This document shows positions 1 to 6,574 of a stretch of DNA of 11,161 nucleotides, one piece after another. Location: contig CAMAYM010000081.1 of NCBI GenBank assembly GCA_945862495.1, positions 1 to 11,161 on the forward strand, read 5' to 3'. Source of the stretch: Bordetella parapertussis. GTDB taxonomy: Bacteria; Pseudomonadota; Gammaproteobacteria; Burkholderiales; Burkholderiaceae_B. Under the pieces are notes generated by a model. It saw only the letters and a program-made list of their open reading frames with translations, was not told where the DNA came from and searched no databases. Position 1 is the first letter of the stretch; every line of letters begins with the position of its first letter. The translations under genes were made by a program, and so were the position numbers.

Positions 1-967
1 ACTCTCTGTGATAGCAACCAATTATTTTGTTGTGTCGCAACGCGTGAAAGGAAAGAGATTCCTCGGACAGCCACTGGCCATTGGATCCAAGCTTTAAGCG
101 CCCTTTGCGACGTAGTTCATGTCTTTTGAACGGACAACGTGGATTGACAAGCCACACATTTCGATAGGTTCGATTTCTTTCGGTCAAAAATCCATACTGT
201 CCGACGAGTTCAGTTAAAAAATCTCGCCATACTGAATCAGTCCCTGGGTATTGTTCAAGGAGTCCCTTGCTTTCATCCAACGTCAACATCACACTCAAGC
301 CAAGTTGAGCCAGCGAGTCTCCCGTTAGGACTGAACCACTCTGTCCAACATTGGAAATCAACATGCGATGAATCGCGTGTTCGCGCTGCTGTTCTAATCT
401 ACTGAGCTGTAATTGCCTGACCTGATCCAAAGCTTGATGAACGTGTCGCTCATGTCGTAAATACGCATCCCTTAATGCATGTTGCGAAACAGCACTATCT
501 AGGCCACCACTGAGCGCGGAGGCATAGGCCATGGAATGTTGTGGCCCAAAAAATGCACCAATCAAGCTTGCGGGAGGATTACGACGAGAAGCTTGATTGG
601 CAAGTTTGACACGATACTGCGATGCGGTCGCCACTGCGATCAAGTGTGCCATACCAAGTTGATGCGCGAGCTGTGCACGATTGAGATAGGCGTGTAAATT
701 CATTGACCGGGCTTGCATCAGCGCTGCACTATAGGCAGCCGCATCCGTAGCACGATGCAAAGAGGACTGATCGTGCACGCGCTGACCGAGCTCCAGCATG
801 AGTATCCATGCCAATACGCCTGCCCCACACAACACAAGTCCAAGCAACATCGCCTGACCTTTTTGTTGTGAAATGCAGTCATCCCGAATCAGACGATCAC
901 GGATATTGAGCGGGCTTCTTAAACGGTAAACCATGCCGTGCTGTGCGTGCTTGATGACGAAAGACAT
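1..967 (-). CDS. Tad-type pilus assembly protein (TadG/TadE-like), partial at C-terminus
   Basis: This frame is open from an ATG at 967 to the left edge, giving 322 codons with no stop, so the C-terminus is missing. About 35 mostly polar N-terminal residues precede KGQAMLLGL (residues 36-44) and one hydrophobic segment (about 40-60). DAAAYSAAL (75-83) and an NRAQLAHQLGMAH stretch (96-108) follow. This order, KGQA plus one TM plus DAAA and then a long extracytoplasmic part, is typical of the Tad/Flp pilus N-terminal domain found in TadG-like proteins. It is probably an inner-membrane or pseudopilin-like partner of the Flp pilin encoded just upstream. The start overlaps the pilin stop (TAATG), so translation is probably coupled. 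An internal hairpin with a T6 tract lies at codons of residues about 122-140. The exact family (TadE, TadF or TadG) is uncertain. Confidence 0.75.
   Translation of the reverse strand, partial: MSFVIKHAQHGMVYRLRSPLNIRDRLIRDDCISQQKGQAMLLGLVLCGAGVLAWILMLELGQRVHDQSSLHRATDAAAYSAALMQARSMNLHAYLNRAQLAHQLGMAHLIAVATASQYRVKLANQASRRNPPASLIGAFFGPQHSMAYASALSGGLDSAVSQHALRDAYLRHERHVHQALDQVRQLQLSRLEQQREHAIHRMLISNVGQSGSVLTGDSLAQLGLSVMLTLDESKGLLEQYPGTDSVWRDFLTELVGQYGFLTERNRTYRNVWLVNPRCPFKRHELRRKGRLKLGSNGQWLSEESLSFHALRHNKIIGCYHRE
548..600 (-). terminator. Terminator-like hairpin inside the tad-like gene
   Basis: Perfect 12-bp inverted repeat with arms at 558-569 and 589-600 (CCAATCAAGCTT and its complement) and a 19-nt loop. 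Read on the minus strand, the direction of the gene, the stem is followed after 4 nt by a run of six T (553-548). That is the layout of an intrinsic terminator, but it sits within an open coding frame. The stem is only 5/12 G+C, so efficiency is probably partial. Confidence 0.4.
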
Positions 968-1296
968 TACCGTTTGGCAGCGCTGGCGTTACCAGTGAAG
1001 CCCTTTAGCGTTTTTGCTTTTGTTTGTGCACTGGCGCCTTGTGCAGCTGCTTTTGCAGCCGTTGTCTGTGCCGTTCCATCCTCACCTGCAAGCTCTTTGG
1101 CCACTGCGGCGGTCTGAGAACGCATGACCTGACCAAAGTATTGATACACCCCAATCGCTGCAACAGCCACCAAGGCAACAATAATGATGTACTCCGTCAT
1201 CCCCTGCCCTCTCTGACGAGCGAGCACCTTGCGGGGTCGAGCGTACGAAAGTAAAAAAGGAAGCGTTTGTAAGGATTGTTTGCTTATCATGTTCAC
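967..1296 (-). CDS. Flp-type pilin with class III prepilin signal
   Basis: A 109-residue protein with a 30-residue basic leader, then RG/QGMTEY. G30 precedes the predicted cleavage site, E35 is at +5 and Y36 at +6, which is the Flp/class III prepilin peptidase consensus. A hydrophobic helix (about 36-55) follows, then a hydrophilic tail rich in Ala, Lys, Thr and Gln. The role is structural subunit, or a minor pilin, of a Tad/Flp pilus; prepilin peptidase would remove the leader at the inner membrane. The mature chain is about 79 residues, somewhat longer than classical Flp pilins of 50-60. The start is GTG at 1296, with GAGAGG five bases upstream; an ATG at 1290 is the alternative. The stop overlaps the next gene's ATG by one base. 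Confidence 0.8.
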   Translation of the reverse strand: MNMISKQSLQTLPFLLSYARPRKVLARQRGQGMTEYIIIVALVAVAAIGVYQYFGQVMRSQTAAVAKELAGEDGTAQTTAAKAAAQGASAQTKAKTLKGFTGNASAAKR

Positions 1297-1300
1297 ACCA

Positions 1301-1322
1301 GCCTCTCAAAAAAGATAGAGGC
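1301..1322 (-). promoter_or_regulatory. Hairpin covering the pilin ribosome binding site
   Basis: GCCTCT (1317-1322 read on the minus strand) can pair with AGAGGC (1306-1301) across a 10-nt loop containing T6. The 3' arm includes the GAGAGG Shine-Dalgarno of the pilin gene, so the RNA could mask its own ribosome binding site. The stem is only 6 bp; a regulatory role is inferred. Confidence 0.3.
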
Positions 1323-1346
1323 GTAGTGTGCAGAGTCCGGTGCTTT

Positions 1347-1384
1347 GGCTCAATCCGCAAATATCACAATGGATGGATTGAGCC
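1347..1384 (-). repeat. Perfect 10-bp inverted repeat after the DSD1-like gene
   Basis: Arms GGCTCAATCC (1347-1356) and GGATTGAGCC (1375-1384) are separated by 18 bases. The structure begins 7 bases past the stop of the PLP enzyme gene and lies upstream of the pilin gene. It resembles a terminator stem but has no T-tract on either strand. It could instead be an mRNA 3'-end stabiliser or an operator for the pilin promoter. Confidence 0.45.
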
Positions 1385-1391
1385 GTACCAT

Positions 1392-2522
1392 CTACCAACC
1401 GTAAAAGCGTGGCCAGGTCTGAATATTTTGATCAGCACTCAAAGCCTGATACTCTGGAAATTGGGCGGCAGTTGCACAAGCGTGATTGGGAAGTATGCGT
1501 AATTGCGTCCCGACCGGAAAACGACTCACAATCGAAAGATCAGGCGCGCCAGCTCTCGAAATGATGCCGTGCTCTTGGTTCGCAGCCGTCATCGTATAAC
1601 CTGACAAAGGTGAACCATCCGCGCTACAGACCTGTCCATAGCCAAAATCTGTAGTTTGTTTTTGTGTCCCGCGATCGCGACTCATCGCCATCCACCCCGC
1701 ATCGACGATGATCCAACCTTTTTCCTCTTGGTGGCCAATGACAGTCGACAGTACGCTTAGGGCAATATCGTCCGTCTCGCAGACACCTACGTTTTGCATC
1801 ACTAAATCAAAGAATACGTAGACGCCTGCCCTGACCTCTGTCACGCCCTCGAGCTTGCGCGCGGATAAAGCGGTAGGTGTTGAGCCAACACTGACCACAG
1901 GACAAGCAAAACCTGTCTCACGCAAACGCTGGGCGGCTCGGACACAACCTGAGCGCTCTTGCTCTGCCATTTGTTCGAGCGCCTCGGGTGTATTGAGATC
2001 GTAACTCGAACCCGCGTGGGTCATCACGCCTTGCAACTGGGTGCCTCCTACTGCGAGCGCTTGGGCCACCTCGAGTAGTTGTGGACTCTCTGGTTTGATA
2101 CCTGAGCGATGATCATCCGTATCGATTTCAATCATCACTTTAAATTGGATATTATTGGCCAAGCCAAAGGCAGAGATTGCAGAAGCGGACTGCGCGCTAT
2201 CCGTCAAAATTTTGAGGTCACAGCCTTTTTTAATGAGGGCGAATGCTTGCGCGAATTTGTTAGCGGTAATACCGACTGCATACAAAATATCGGAAATCCC
2301 GGCTGAAAAAAACTGCTCGGCTTCTTTGAGTGTTGAGACGGTAATACCACGTGCACCTGCATGAATTTGCGCGTTGGTCACATCCACACACTTTGAGGTT
2401 TTGACGTGCGGCCGAAATCTGACGCCTAGGCTATTCATGCGGGATTGCATGCGCGCAATATTGCGCTCCATGCGTGCAATATCAACCAAAGCGGCGGGTG
2501 TCGAAAGTTCGGAGATTTTCAT
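1392..2522 (-). CDS. DSD1-family PLP enzyme (D-threonine aldolase / D-serine dehydratase-like)
   Basis: A 376-residue protein of the fold-type III (alanine racemase N-terminal barrel) family. The early TPAALVDIARMERNI stretch and RPHVKTSK are typical; K41 is the expected Schiff-base lysine for PLP. Substrate and cofactor motifs follow: IEIDTDDHRSG, MTHAGSSY, VSVGSTPT and the barrel end VIVDAGWMAMS-like. Near the C-terminus LPNHACAT gives a His-x-Cys pair (H347, C349), the zinc ligands of eukaryotic-type D-serine dehydratases and D-threonine aldolases. Expected activity is metal-dependent cleavage or dehydration of a D-beta-hydroxy-amino acid (D-threonine, D-serine or a 3-hydroxyaspartate). 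The substrate cannot be chosen from the sequence. The start is ATG without a clear Shine-Dalgarno. The gene stands alone, divergent from the acyltransferase gene. Confidence 0.85.
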   Translation of the reverse strand: MKISELSTPAALVDIARMERNIARMQSRMNSLGVRFRPHVKTSKCVDVTNAQIHAGARGITVSTLKEAEQFFSAGISDILYAVGITANKFAQAFALIKKGCDLKILTDSAQSASAISAFGLANNIQFKVMIEIDTDDHRSGIKPESPQLLEVAQALAVGGTQLQGVMTHAGSSYDLNTPEALEQMAEQERSGCVRAAQRLRETGFACPVVSVGSTPTALSARKLEGVTEVRAGVYVFFDLVMQNVGVCETDDIALSVLSTVIGHQEEKGWIIVDAGWMAMSRDRGTQKQTTDFGYGQVCSADGSPLSGYTMTAANQEHGIISRAGAPDLSIVSRFPVGTQLRILPNHACATAAQFPEYQALSADQNIQTWPRFYGW

Positions 2523-2609
2523 AAAGTGTGTGTGCGGTTGCAGAAAGGCTGTGAACCCGCTTATTCTATCCCTACGCGTCTCTTCACGCTCTACTTGTGT
2601 CCTTTCTGA

Positions 2610-3518
2610 ATGCTCAAAACTCTTGCCCCTCGGCTACTGACCGCGCTGTTTAAATCTCTCGGTATTTTGTCGCTCACCATCCTGCAAATATTGGGTGTAT
2701 GCGTGGGCTGGCTCGCTTGGATTTTGCCTGGACGCTACAAAGAACGTGCATGGACTAATTTGCGACAAGCATTCCCTGACGCGACACGTGCAACACTTCG
2801 CTCAGCAATGCTTAGCAATGGGCAGTTGATGTTTGAAATGCCGTTCTGGTGGACACGCCGTAATGAGGCATTTATTAATACTAAATTGAGCTGCGACAAC
2901 TGGTCGCAATTTCAAGTTGCGCTAGAAAAAGGGAAAGGCGTTATTTTGCTCTCGCCCCATGCGGGATGTTTTGAATTGTTAGGTCCCGTCTACAGCAGTC
3001 ATTTTCCCTCAACGGTTCTATTTAGACCGCCCAGAAAGATCTGGTTGCAAGACTGGATAGTAGAAATGCGCACAAGAAGACAGCTGAAGATGGCACCCGC
3101 TAATCAAAAGGGTGTGCGTGCGCTGGTTAAGACACTCATGCGAGGCAACACAATTGGTATCTTGCCCGATCAAGTGCCCCCCGATGGTGAGGGTGTCTGG
3201 GCACCATTTTTTGGACGCCCTGCCTACACGATGACATTGGTGCAAAGACTCCAAGAACTCTCTGGTGCGACTATTTTCATCCTTGCGGCTCAACGCAACG
3301 GTATTGGAAAAGGTTACACACTCAGACATAAAGAACTTGCAGAGCCATTGCCTAGCGATCCAGAGGGCGCTGCACTGGTGATCAACCAGGAAATGGAAGA
3401 AATGATTCGCAAAATGCCTGAGCAATATCTTTGGGGTTACAACCGCTACAAAGCACCAAAAACCAAAGCCGCGCGCGTCGGGATGTCCTCTGAGTCCGAG
3501 AACTCAACGACTACGTAG
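2610..3518 (+). CDS. LpxL/HtrB-family lysophospholipid (lipid A) acyltransferase
   Basis: A 302-residue protein with an N-terminal hydrophobic anchor (about 17-40), then RYKERAWTNLRQAFPDA, which is typical of lipid A late acyltransferases. The catalytic HX4E/D motif is SPHAGCFE, with H117 and E122. Downstream are FRPPRK, the block GILPDQVPPDGEGVWAPFFG and a C-terminal QYLWGYNRYK, all family hallmarks. It likely transfers a secondary acyl chain from acyl-ACP to the lipid A precursor at the cytoplasmic face of the inner membrane. The length is normal. A TGA stop lies directly before the ATG in the same frame, so no longer start exists; there is no clear Shine-Dalgarno. Its final codons overlap the convergent thioesterase-like gene by 8 bases. 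The acyl-chain specificity is unknown, and an ornithine-lipid or other acyltransferase is less likely. Confidence 0.85.
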   Translation: MLKTLAPRLLTALFKSLGILSLTILQILGVCVGWLAWILPGRYKERAWTNLRQAFPDATRATLRSAMLSNGQLMFEMPFWWTRRNEAFINTKLSCDNWSQFQVALEKGKGVILLSPHAGCFELLGPVYSSHFPSTVLFRPPRKIWLQDWIVEMRTRRQLKMAPANQKGVRALVKTLMRGNTIGILPDQVPPDGEGVWAPFFGRPAYTMTLVQRLQELSGATIFILAAQRNGIGKGYTLRHKELAEPLPSDPEGAALVINQEMEEMIRKMPEQYLWGYNRYKAPKTKAARVGMSSESENSTTT

Positions 3519-3519
3519 T
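3510..3519. repeat. 10-bp palindrome carrying both convergent stop codons
   Basis: ACTACGTAGT is a perfect palindrome at the tail-to-tail junction. The plus gene ends with TAG at 3516-3518 and the minus gene with TAG at 3513-3511, so the two frames overlap by 8 bases. Both proteins finish Ser-Thr-Thr (one with an extra Thr) because they read the same symmetrical sequence. Confidence 0.85.
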
Positions 3520-4464
3520 GCTTGCTCGACGCGCATGGGTGCTCAGCACCTCAAGCGCTTGTCGTCCAGTTTTGTTGTAGATGGACGTCTGCACCACAGC
3601 CGTCATGCGTCCCTGATGGATGATCTTGGATCGCGCATGAATCGCTTCGCCCTCTCCTGGGCTGATGTATGTGGCCGACACACCTGAAAGCATCCAGTCA
3701 TCATCTAATGCCGCATTGGCAGTCACCATTCCGAGCGCAAGAATCACACCACCCTGAACATGACCGACACGATTGGCGACATGTGGACCATTGAGCACCT
3801 CGCAATAGGCGCCGCCCTCCTGCGGACAGGGATGAAAGTTAAGGAAATGCATTGCAAAATCATCACCTGTCTGGTGGCAATGCTCGATGCTTGTTTTCAC
3901 ACGCGCCAAGATCCACCGTTCATCCTCAGTGAGGGTTTGCATATCCAAGGGGGGATCCGCTGGTGCCTTTTTCTCTACCCACGGCACAGCAGGTAAAGAG
4001 GCGCCGTTGGGAACCGGCAAGATCATAAAAGCACCGTAGCCCACAGCAATTAGCGTGTCGTCACACTTAATGTGCGTGAGGCTGACGCCTTGGCTGCCCT
4101 TGGCACCCTGTAAGTGGCCCTGTGTATTGGTCACCGCTTGTACACGACCAGTCGGCCTGGCCCCCGTCAATTGAAGACTGAGAGAAACCGTCGCCAGTCT
4201 GGTGCGGTCATCCAAGCCAAAACGAATGCCTGTTGCCAAACCCATATCGGCCAATATTGCCAACAATACGAGGTGGACACTTTGCGCACGATCGATATTT
4301 TGTGGCTCGGGATCGATATGCACGACGGAGTGTTGAGGACTCGCCTTGTCATAAACAAAGTCAAAGAAATTGCCACAAAAGTGGTAACCCGGTGTGCGCG
4401 TTAAAGCAATCGCTCGCTGCGCTTTTTTGACAATCGGGTGATTGTCTAAATCTAGCTTATTCAT
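3511..4464 (-). CDS. Double-hotdog thioesterase-like protein (PaaI-related)
   Basis: A 317-residue protein that reads as two hotdog-like halves, roughly residues 25-150 and 185-312, joined by a linker with proline-rich stretches. In half 1 the helix motif is SVHLVLLAILADMG, keeping His64 and Asp73 (nine apart, as in PaaI HGG...D) but lacking the Gly-Gly. In half 2 VQGGVILALGM keeps Gly238-Gly239 but has Gln and Met where His and Asp are expected. The halves look complementary, as in double-hotdog enzymes with a single active site. The likely role is acyl-CoA hydrolysis or acyl-CoA binding; the substrate is unknown. The ATG overlaps the TGA of the flavoprotein gene (ATGA), so translation is coupled and the two proteins probably act together. 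The domain assignment comes from hand alignment. Confidence 0.6.
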   Translation of the reverse strand: MNKLDLDNHPIVKKAQRAIALTRTPGYHFCGNFFDFVYDKASPQHSVVHIDPEPQNIDRAQSVHLVLLAILADMGLATGIRFGLDDRTRLATVSLSLQLTGARPTGRVQAVTNTQGHLQGAKGSQGVSLTHIKCDDTLIAVGYGAFMILPVPNGASLPAVPWVEKKAPADPPLDMQTLTEDERWILARVKTSIEHCHQTGDDFAMHFLNFHPCPQEGGAYCEVLNGPHVANRVGHVQGGVILALGMVTANAALDDDWMLSGVSATYISPGEGEAIHARSKIIHQGRMTAVVQTSIYNKTGRQALEVLSTHARRASTT

Positions 4465-5447
4465 GCGTTGACCGAACTCCGTCCCGTCAGTTTCATCAAT
4501 CGTTGCTCAATGATGGCTTCGGCCTCGTCGACAATCCGTCGCACTAACACTGCACAGGTAGGAATATCGTGAATGAGTCCTTGCACCATGCCGACTGTCC
4601 AAATACCGCCCTCGACATCACCCTCTTCGTACACTTTACGTCCCTTGACGCCCGCGATTTTTGGACCGATTTCCTGAATCGTTGCGCCCGCTTTTTCCAT
4701 ATCGATAATGCTCTGTGCAAGCTGCGTGCGCGCGACACGGCTGCTGTTACGCAGGCTTCGCAAAATCAATGCGGTATCCGTCTCAGCATTGTCGACAATG
4801 GCTTGCTTGATATTTAAGTGCGCAGGAGACTCTTGCGTGCACATAAAGCGCGTGCCCATATTGATGCCCTCTGCACCCAACGCCAAGGCCGCGACCAAGC
4901 CTTTACCATCGCTGAACCCCCCGGAGGCAATCACTGGGATACTCAGTTTGGCGACGGCGGCAGGAATCAAAATCAAACCGGGGATGTCTTCTTCGCCCGT
5001 ATGTCCGGCACACTCAAAGCCATCGATGCTCACCATATCGACCCCGATTTGCTGGGCCTTGAGTGCATGACGTGCTGTGGTGCACTTGTGAATGACAGTG
5101 ATACCTGCCTCTTTCAATGCAGGCATATGCGCAACGGGATTGTTACCCGCTGTTTCAACGATTTTGACGCCGCAATCGATGATGACATCGCGATACGCCT
5201 CATAAGGAACAGGTTTCAGTGTCGGCAAAAAGGTCAGATTCACCGCAAACGGGCGATCAGTCATGGTCCGCAAGCGTGCGATTTCGTCACGCAACGCCTC
5301 TGGTGTTGGTTGCGTCAGCGCGGTCAAGGTTCCTAACGCACCTGCGTTTGAGACCGCCGCGACCAATTCTGCGCGACCGATCCACTGCATGCCACCCTGA
5401 ATAATTGGGTGCTCGATGCCTAGTTTTTTTGTCAATGCAGTATGCAA
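4461..5447 (-). CDS. PA1024-like FMN flavoprotein (annotated nitronate monooxygenase; probable NADH:quinone reductase type)
   Basis: A 328-residue TIM-barrel flavoprotein of the 2-nitropropane dioxygenase family. Visible FMN-site motifs are QGGMQW (17-22), NAGALGTLTALTQP (34-47), RPFAVNLT (65-72), SIDGFECAGHTGE (140-152), ASGGF (174-178) and MGTRF (197-201). The run of motifs closely follows Pseudomonas aeruginosa PA1024 as I remember it. PA1024 was first called nitronate monooxygenase and later shown to be an NADH:quinone oxidoreductase. Standard pipelines would call this nitronate monooxygenase; I prefer the quinone reductase class. The start is a TTG at 5447, supported by GGAG seven bases upstream (5458-5455). 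Its TGA overlaps the thioesterase-like ATG. The 86-bp gap upstream could hold its own promoter, or it may be read through from the DUF296 gene. Confidence 0.85.
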   Translation of the reverse strand: MHTALTKKLGIEHPIIQGGMQWIGRAELVAAVSNAGALGTLTALTQPTPEALRDEIARLRTMTDRPFAVNLTFLPTLKPVPYEAYRDVIIDCGVKIVETAGNNPVAHMPALKEAGITVIHKCTTARHALKAQQIGVDMVSIDGFECAGHTGEEDIPGLILIPAAVAKLSIPVIASGGFSDGKGLVAALALGAEGINMGTRFMCTQESPAHLNIKQAIVDNAETDTALILRSLRNSSRVARTQLAQSIIDMEKAGATIQEIGPKIAGVKGRKVYEEGDVEGGIWTVGMVQGLIHDIPTCAVLVRRIVDEAEAIIEQRLMKLTGRSSVNA

Positions 5448-5533
5448 GATCTGTCTCCGTGACTTTGGTTATTTTTTCTATTGTCTGAATAATAAAACGA
5501 TACCAGTATTGATTAGAGGCGCTGTTTCGAGGC

Positions 5534-6406
5534 CTAACGCTCAATTTTGGGACATAGCACGAGCTCGGCGGTCACCAAGATTGGATTGCCGCCCTTTGCA
5601 AGTCGTCCCTCTGTGAGGCCGCCTTTATAATCCACGATCGCGATATCAATTTCGGCGCTTGGTTGCCCCCCCTCTCCACGAACAATGCGTCCGGAGCGGA
5701 TGAGTAACTCCGTGACAAAAGGCTCTACAACGCGACCATCTTGAAATACAGCGCCCACGGTGCTGCCCACGCCGCCCAGAATCGTGGCTTGCTGGATCTG
5801 ATGCGCTTGGCAAAAGGCCTCTAAGGCCAAGCAAAGATCCTCGTTCGGCGCCACTCTGAGCGCATAAGCGTGGTGCTCGAGTGGCGGCGATAACTGTGGC
5901 GCGGGTGTTGCCACGGGCAAAAATAAAGAGAAATGTGTCTCAGCATCAGGACACACGGTAAACGCTGCCCCATCGAGCGCCACGCCCGTGACGCGTATGG
6001 GCGCTGCCACGACGATTTGATCAGGCAAAAGATGACCACCGTGTCGACGACCGCTAGGCTCAACCCAGACTGCATGGCAGTGCAACCATGGACGACCATC
6101 GCGCTGACCGTAGGTCACAGAGGCGGTCTCTAGGGTGACTCGGCCTTCAACATTAAAGGTTTCACTAAAATACACCGCGTGATCCGGAGATTTTGAAAGT
6201 GCTGGCATTACGTAGCTAAATGACGTGAATTCACCGCCATCTAGCCTGAATGCACCGCTTTTTGCACCATTTGCCTCAGCAATCTCCGTGACGGCTCTCA
6301 GCAAGGTTTGTCCGCTTGAGAGGTAGGCCTCTAAGGGTCTGGTACGAACAGGCTGAGCAAAGATCCGTTGTGTGTCGGGTGTTCCTGGGTGGGCAATGCT
6401 GCGCAT
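5534..6406 (-). CDS. Tandem PPC/DUF296-domain protein
   Basis: I choose ATG 6406, giving 290 residues beginning MRSIAHPGTP, because short HPG starts are usual for this family. The frame stays open to a TTG at 6454, and no start has a good Shine-Dalgarno. Two PPC (DUF296) domains are visible. Domain 1 (about 20-150) has the strand WLHCHAVWVEPSG followed by GGHLLPDQIVV; H109, H111 and H125 match the metal-binding histidines of prokaryotic PPC trimers. Domain 2 (about 165-288) has the matching fold pattern (ATILGGVGSTVGA, EIDIAIVD, GGNPILVTAELVL) but lacks the histidines. PPC proteins are either AT-hook-linked DNA-binding proteins (plants) or stand-alone trimers of unknown role (prokaryotes). 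No AT-hook is present here. The gene is divergent from the acyl-CoA dehydrogenase operon, which suggests a linked function. Confidence 0.75.
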   Translation of the reverse strand: MRSIAHPGTPDTQRIFAQPVRTRPLEAYLSSGQTLLRAVTEIAEANGAKSGAFRLDGGEFTSFSYVMPALSKSPDHAVYFSETFNVEGRVTLETASVTYGQRDGRPWLHCHAVWVEPSGRRHGGHLLPDQIVVAAPIRVTGVALDGAAFTVCPDAETHFSLFLPVATPAPQLSPPLEHHAYALRVAPNEDLCLALEAFCQAHQIQQATILGGVGSTVGAVFQDGRVVEPFVTELLIRSGRIVRGEGGQPSAEIDIAIVDYKGGLTEGRLAKGGNPILVTAELVLCPKIER

Positions 6407-6574
6407 AATGTGATGATCTTTGAAGTCAAGGTTTAGTTTTGTGATGATAGCCAATATTGCAAAACATGGAGGTGTTGTTCGTACGCAGTGTTGTTGATTA
6501 GGTAATATTAAAGATTACGTGCGTATTGTCACGATGCGCCAGATTTGGCCTATTCAGCAAACAGGACTCGCAAC
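6407..6574. promoter_or_regulatory. Divergent control region with two AATATT palindromes
   Basis: The 168 bases between the DUF296 and acyl-CoA dehydrogenase genes must carry the promoters for two opposite transcripts. Two 8-bp palindromes share the core AATATT: CAATATTG (6452-6459) and TAATATTA (6503-6510). Their centres are 51 bp apart, about five helical turns. I found no convincing -35/-10 pair. The palindromes are short and could be chance in an AT-rich stretch. Confidence 0.35.

Noticed and set aside
1082..1360. 92-codon minus-strand frame overlapping the pilin gene
   Set aside because: It has mixed composition with no recognisable motif, and the overlapping pilin frame is clearly real.
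2541..2608. CAGAAAGG ... CCTTTCTG inverted repeat before the acyltransferase gene
   Set aside because: The arms are 8 bp with 52 bases between them. Such pairs are expected by chance, and no regulatory logic is visible.
6407..6454. TTG start adding 16 residues to the DUF296 protein
   Set aside because: There is no ribosome binding site before the TTG, and the family normally begins near the HPG motif. Not fully excluded.
6545..6574. Upstream TTG start adding 10 residues to the acyl-CoA dehydrogenase
   Set aside because: The added residues do not look like the family, whereas the ATG at 6575 has AGGA at good spacing and begins with a typical MDFxLTxxQ.
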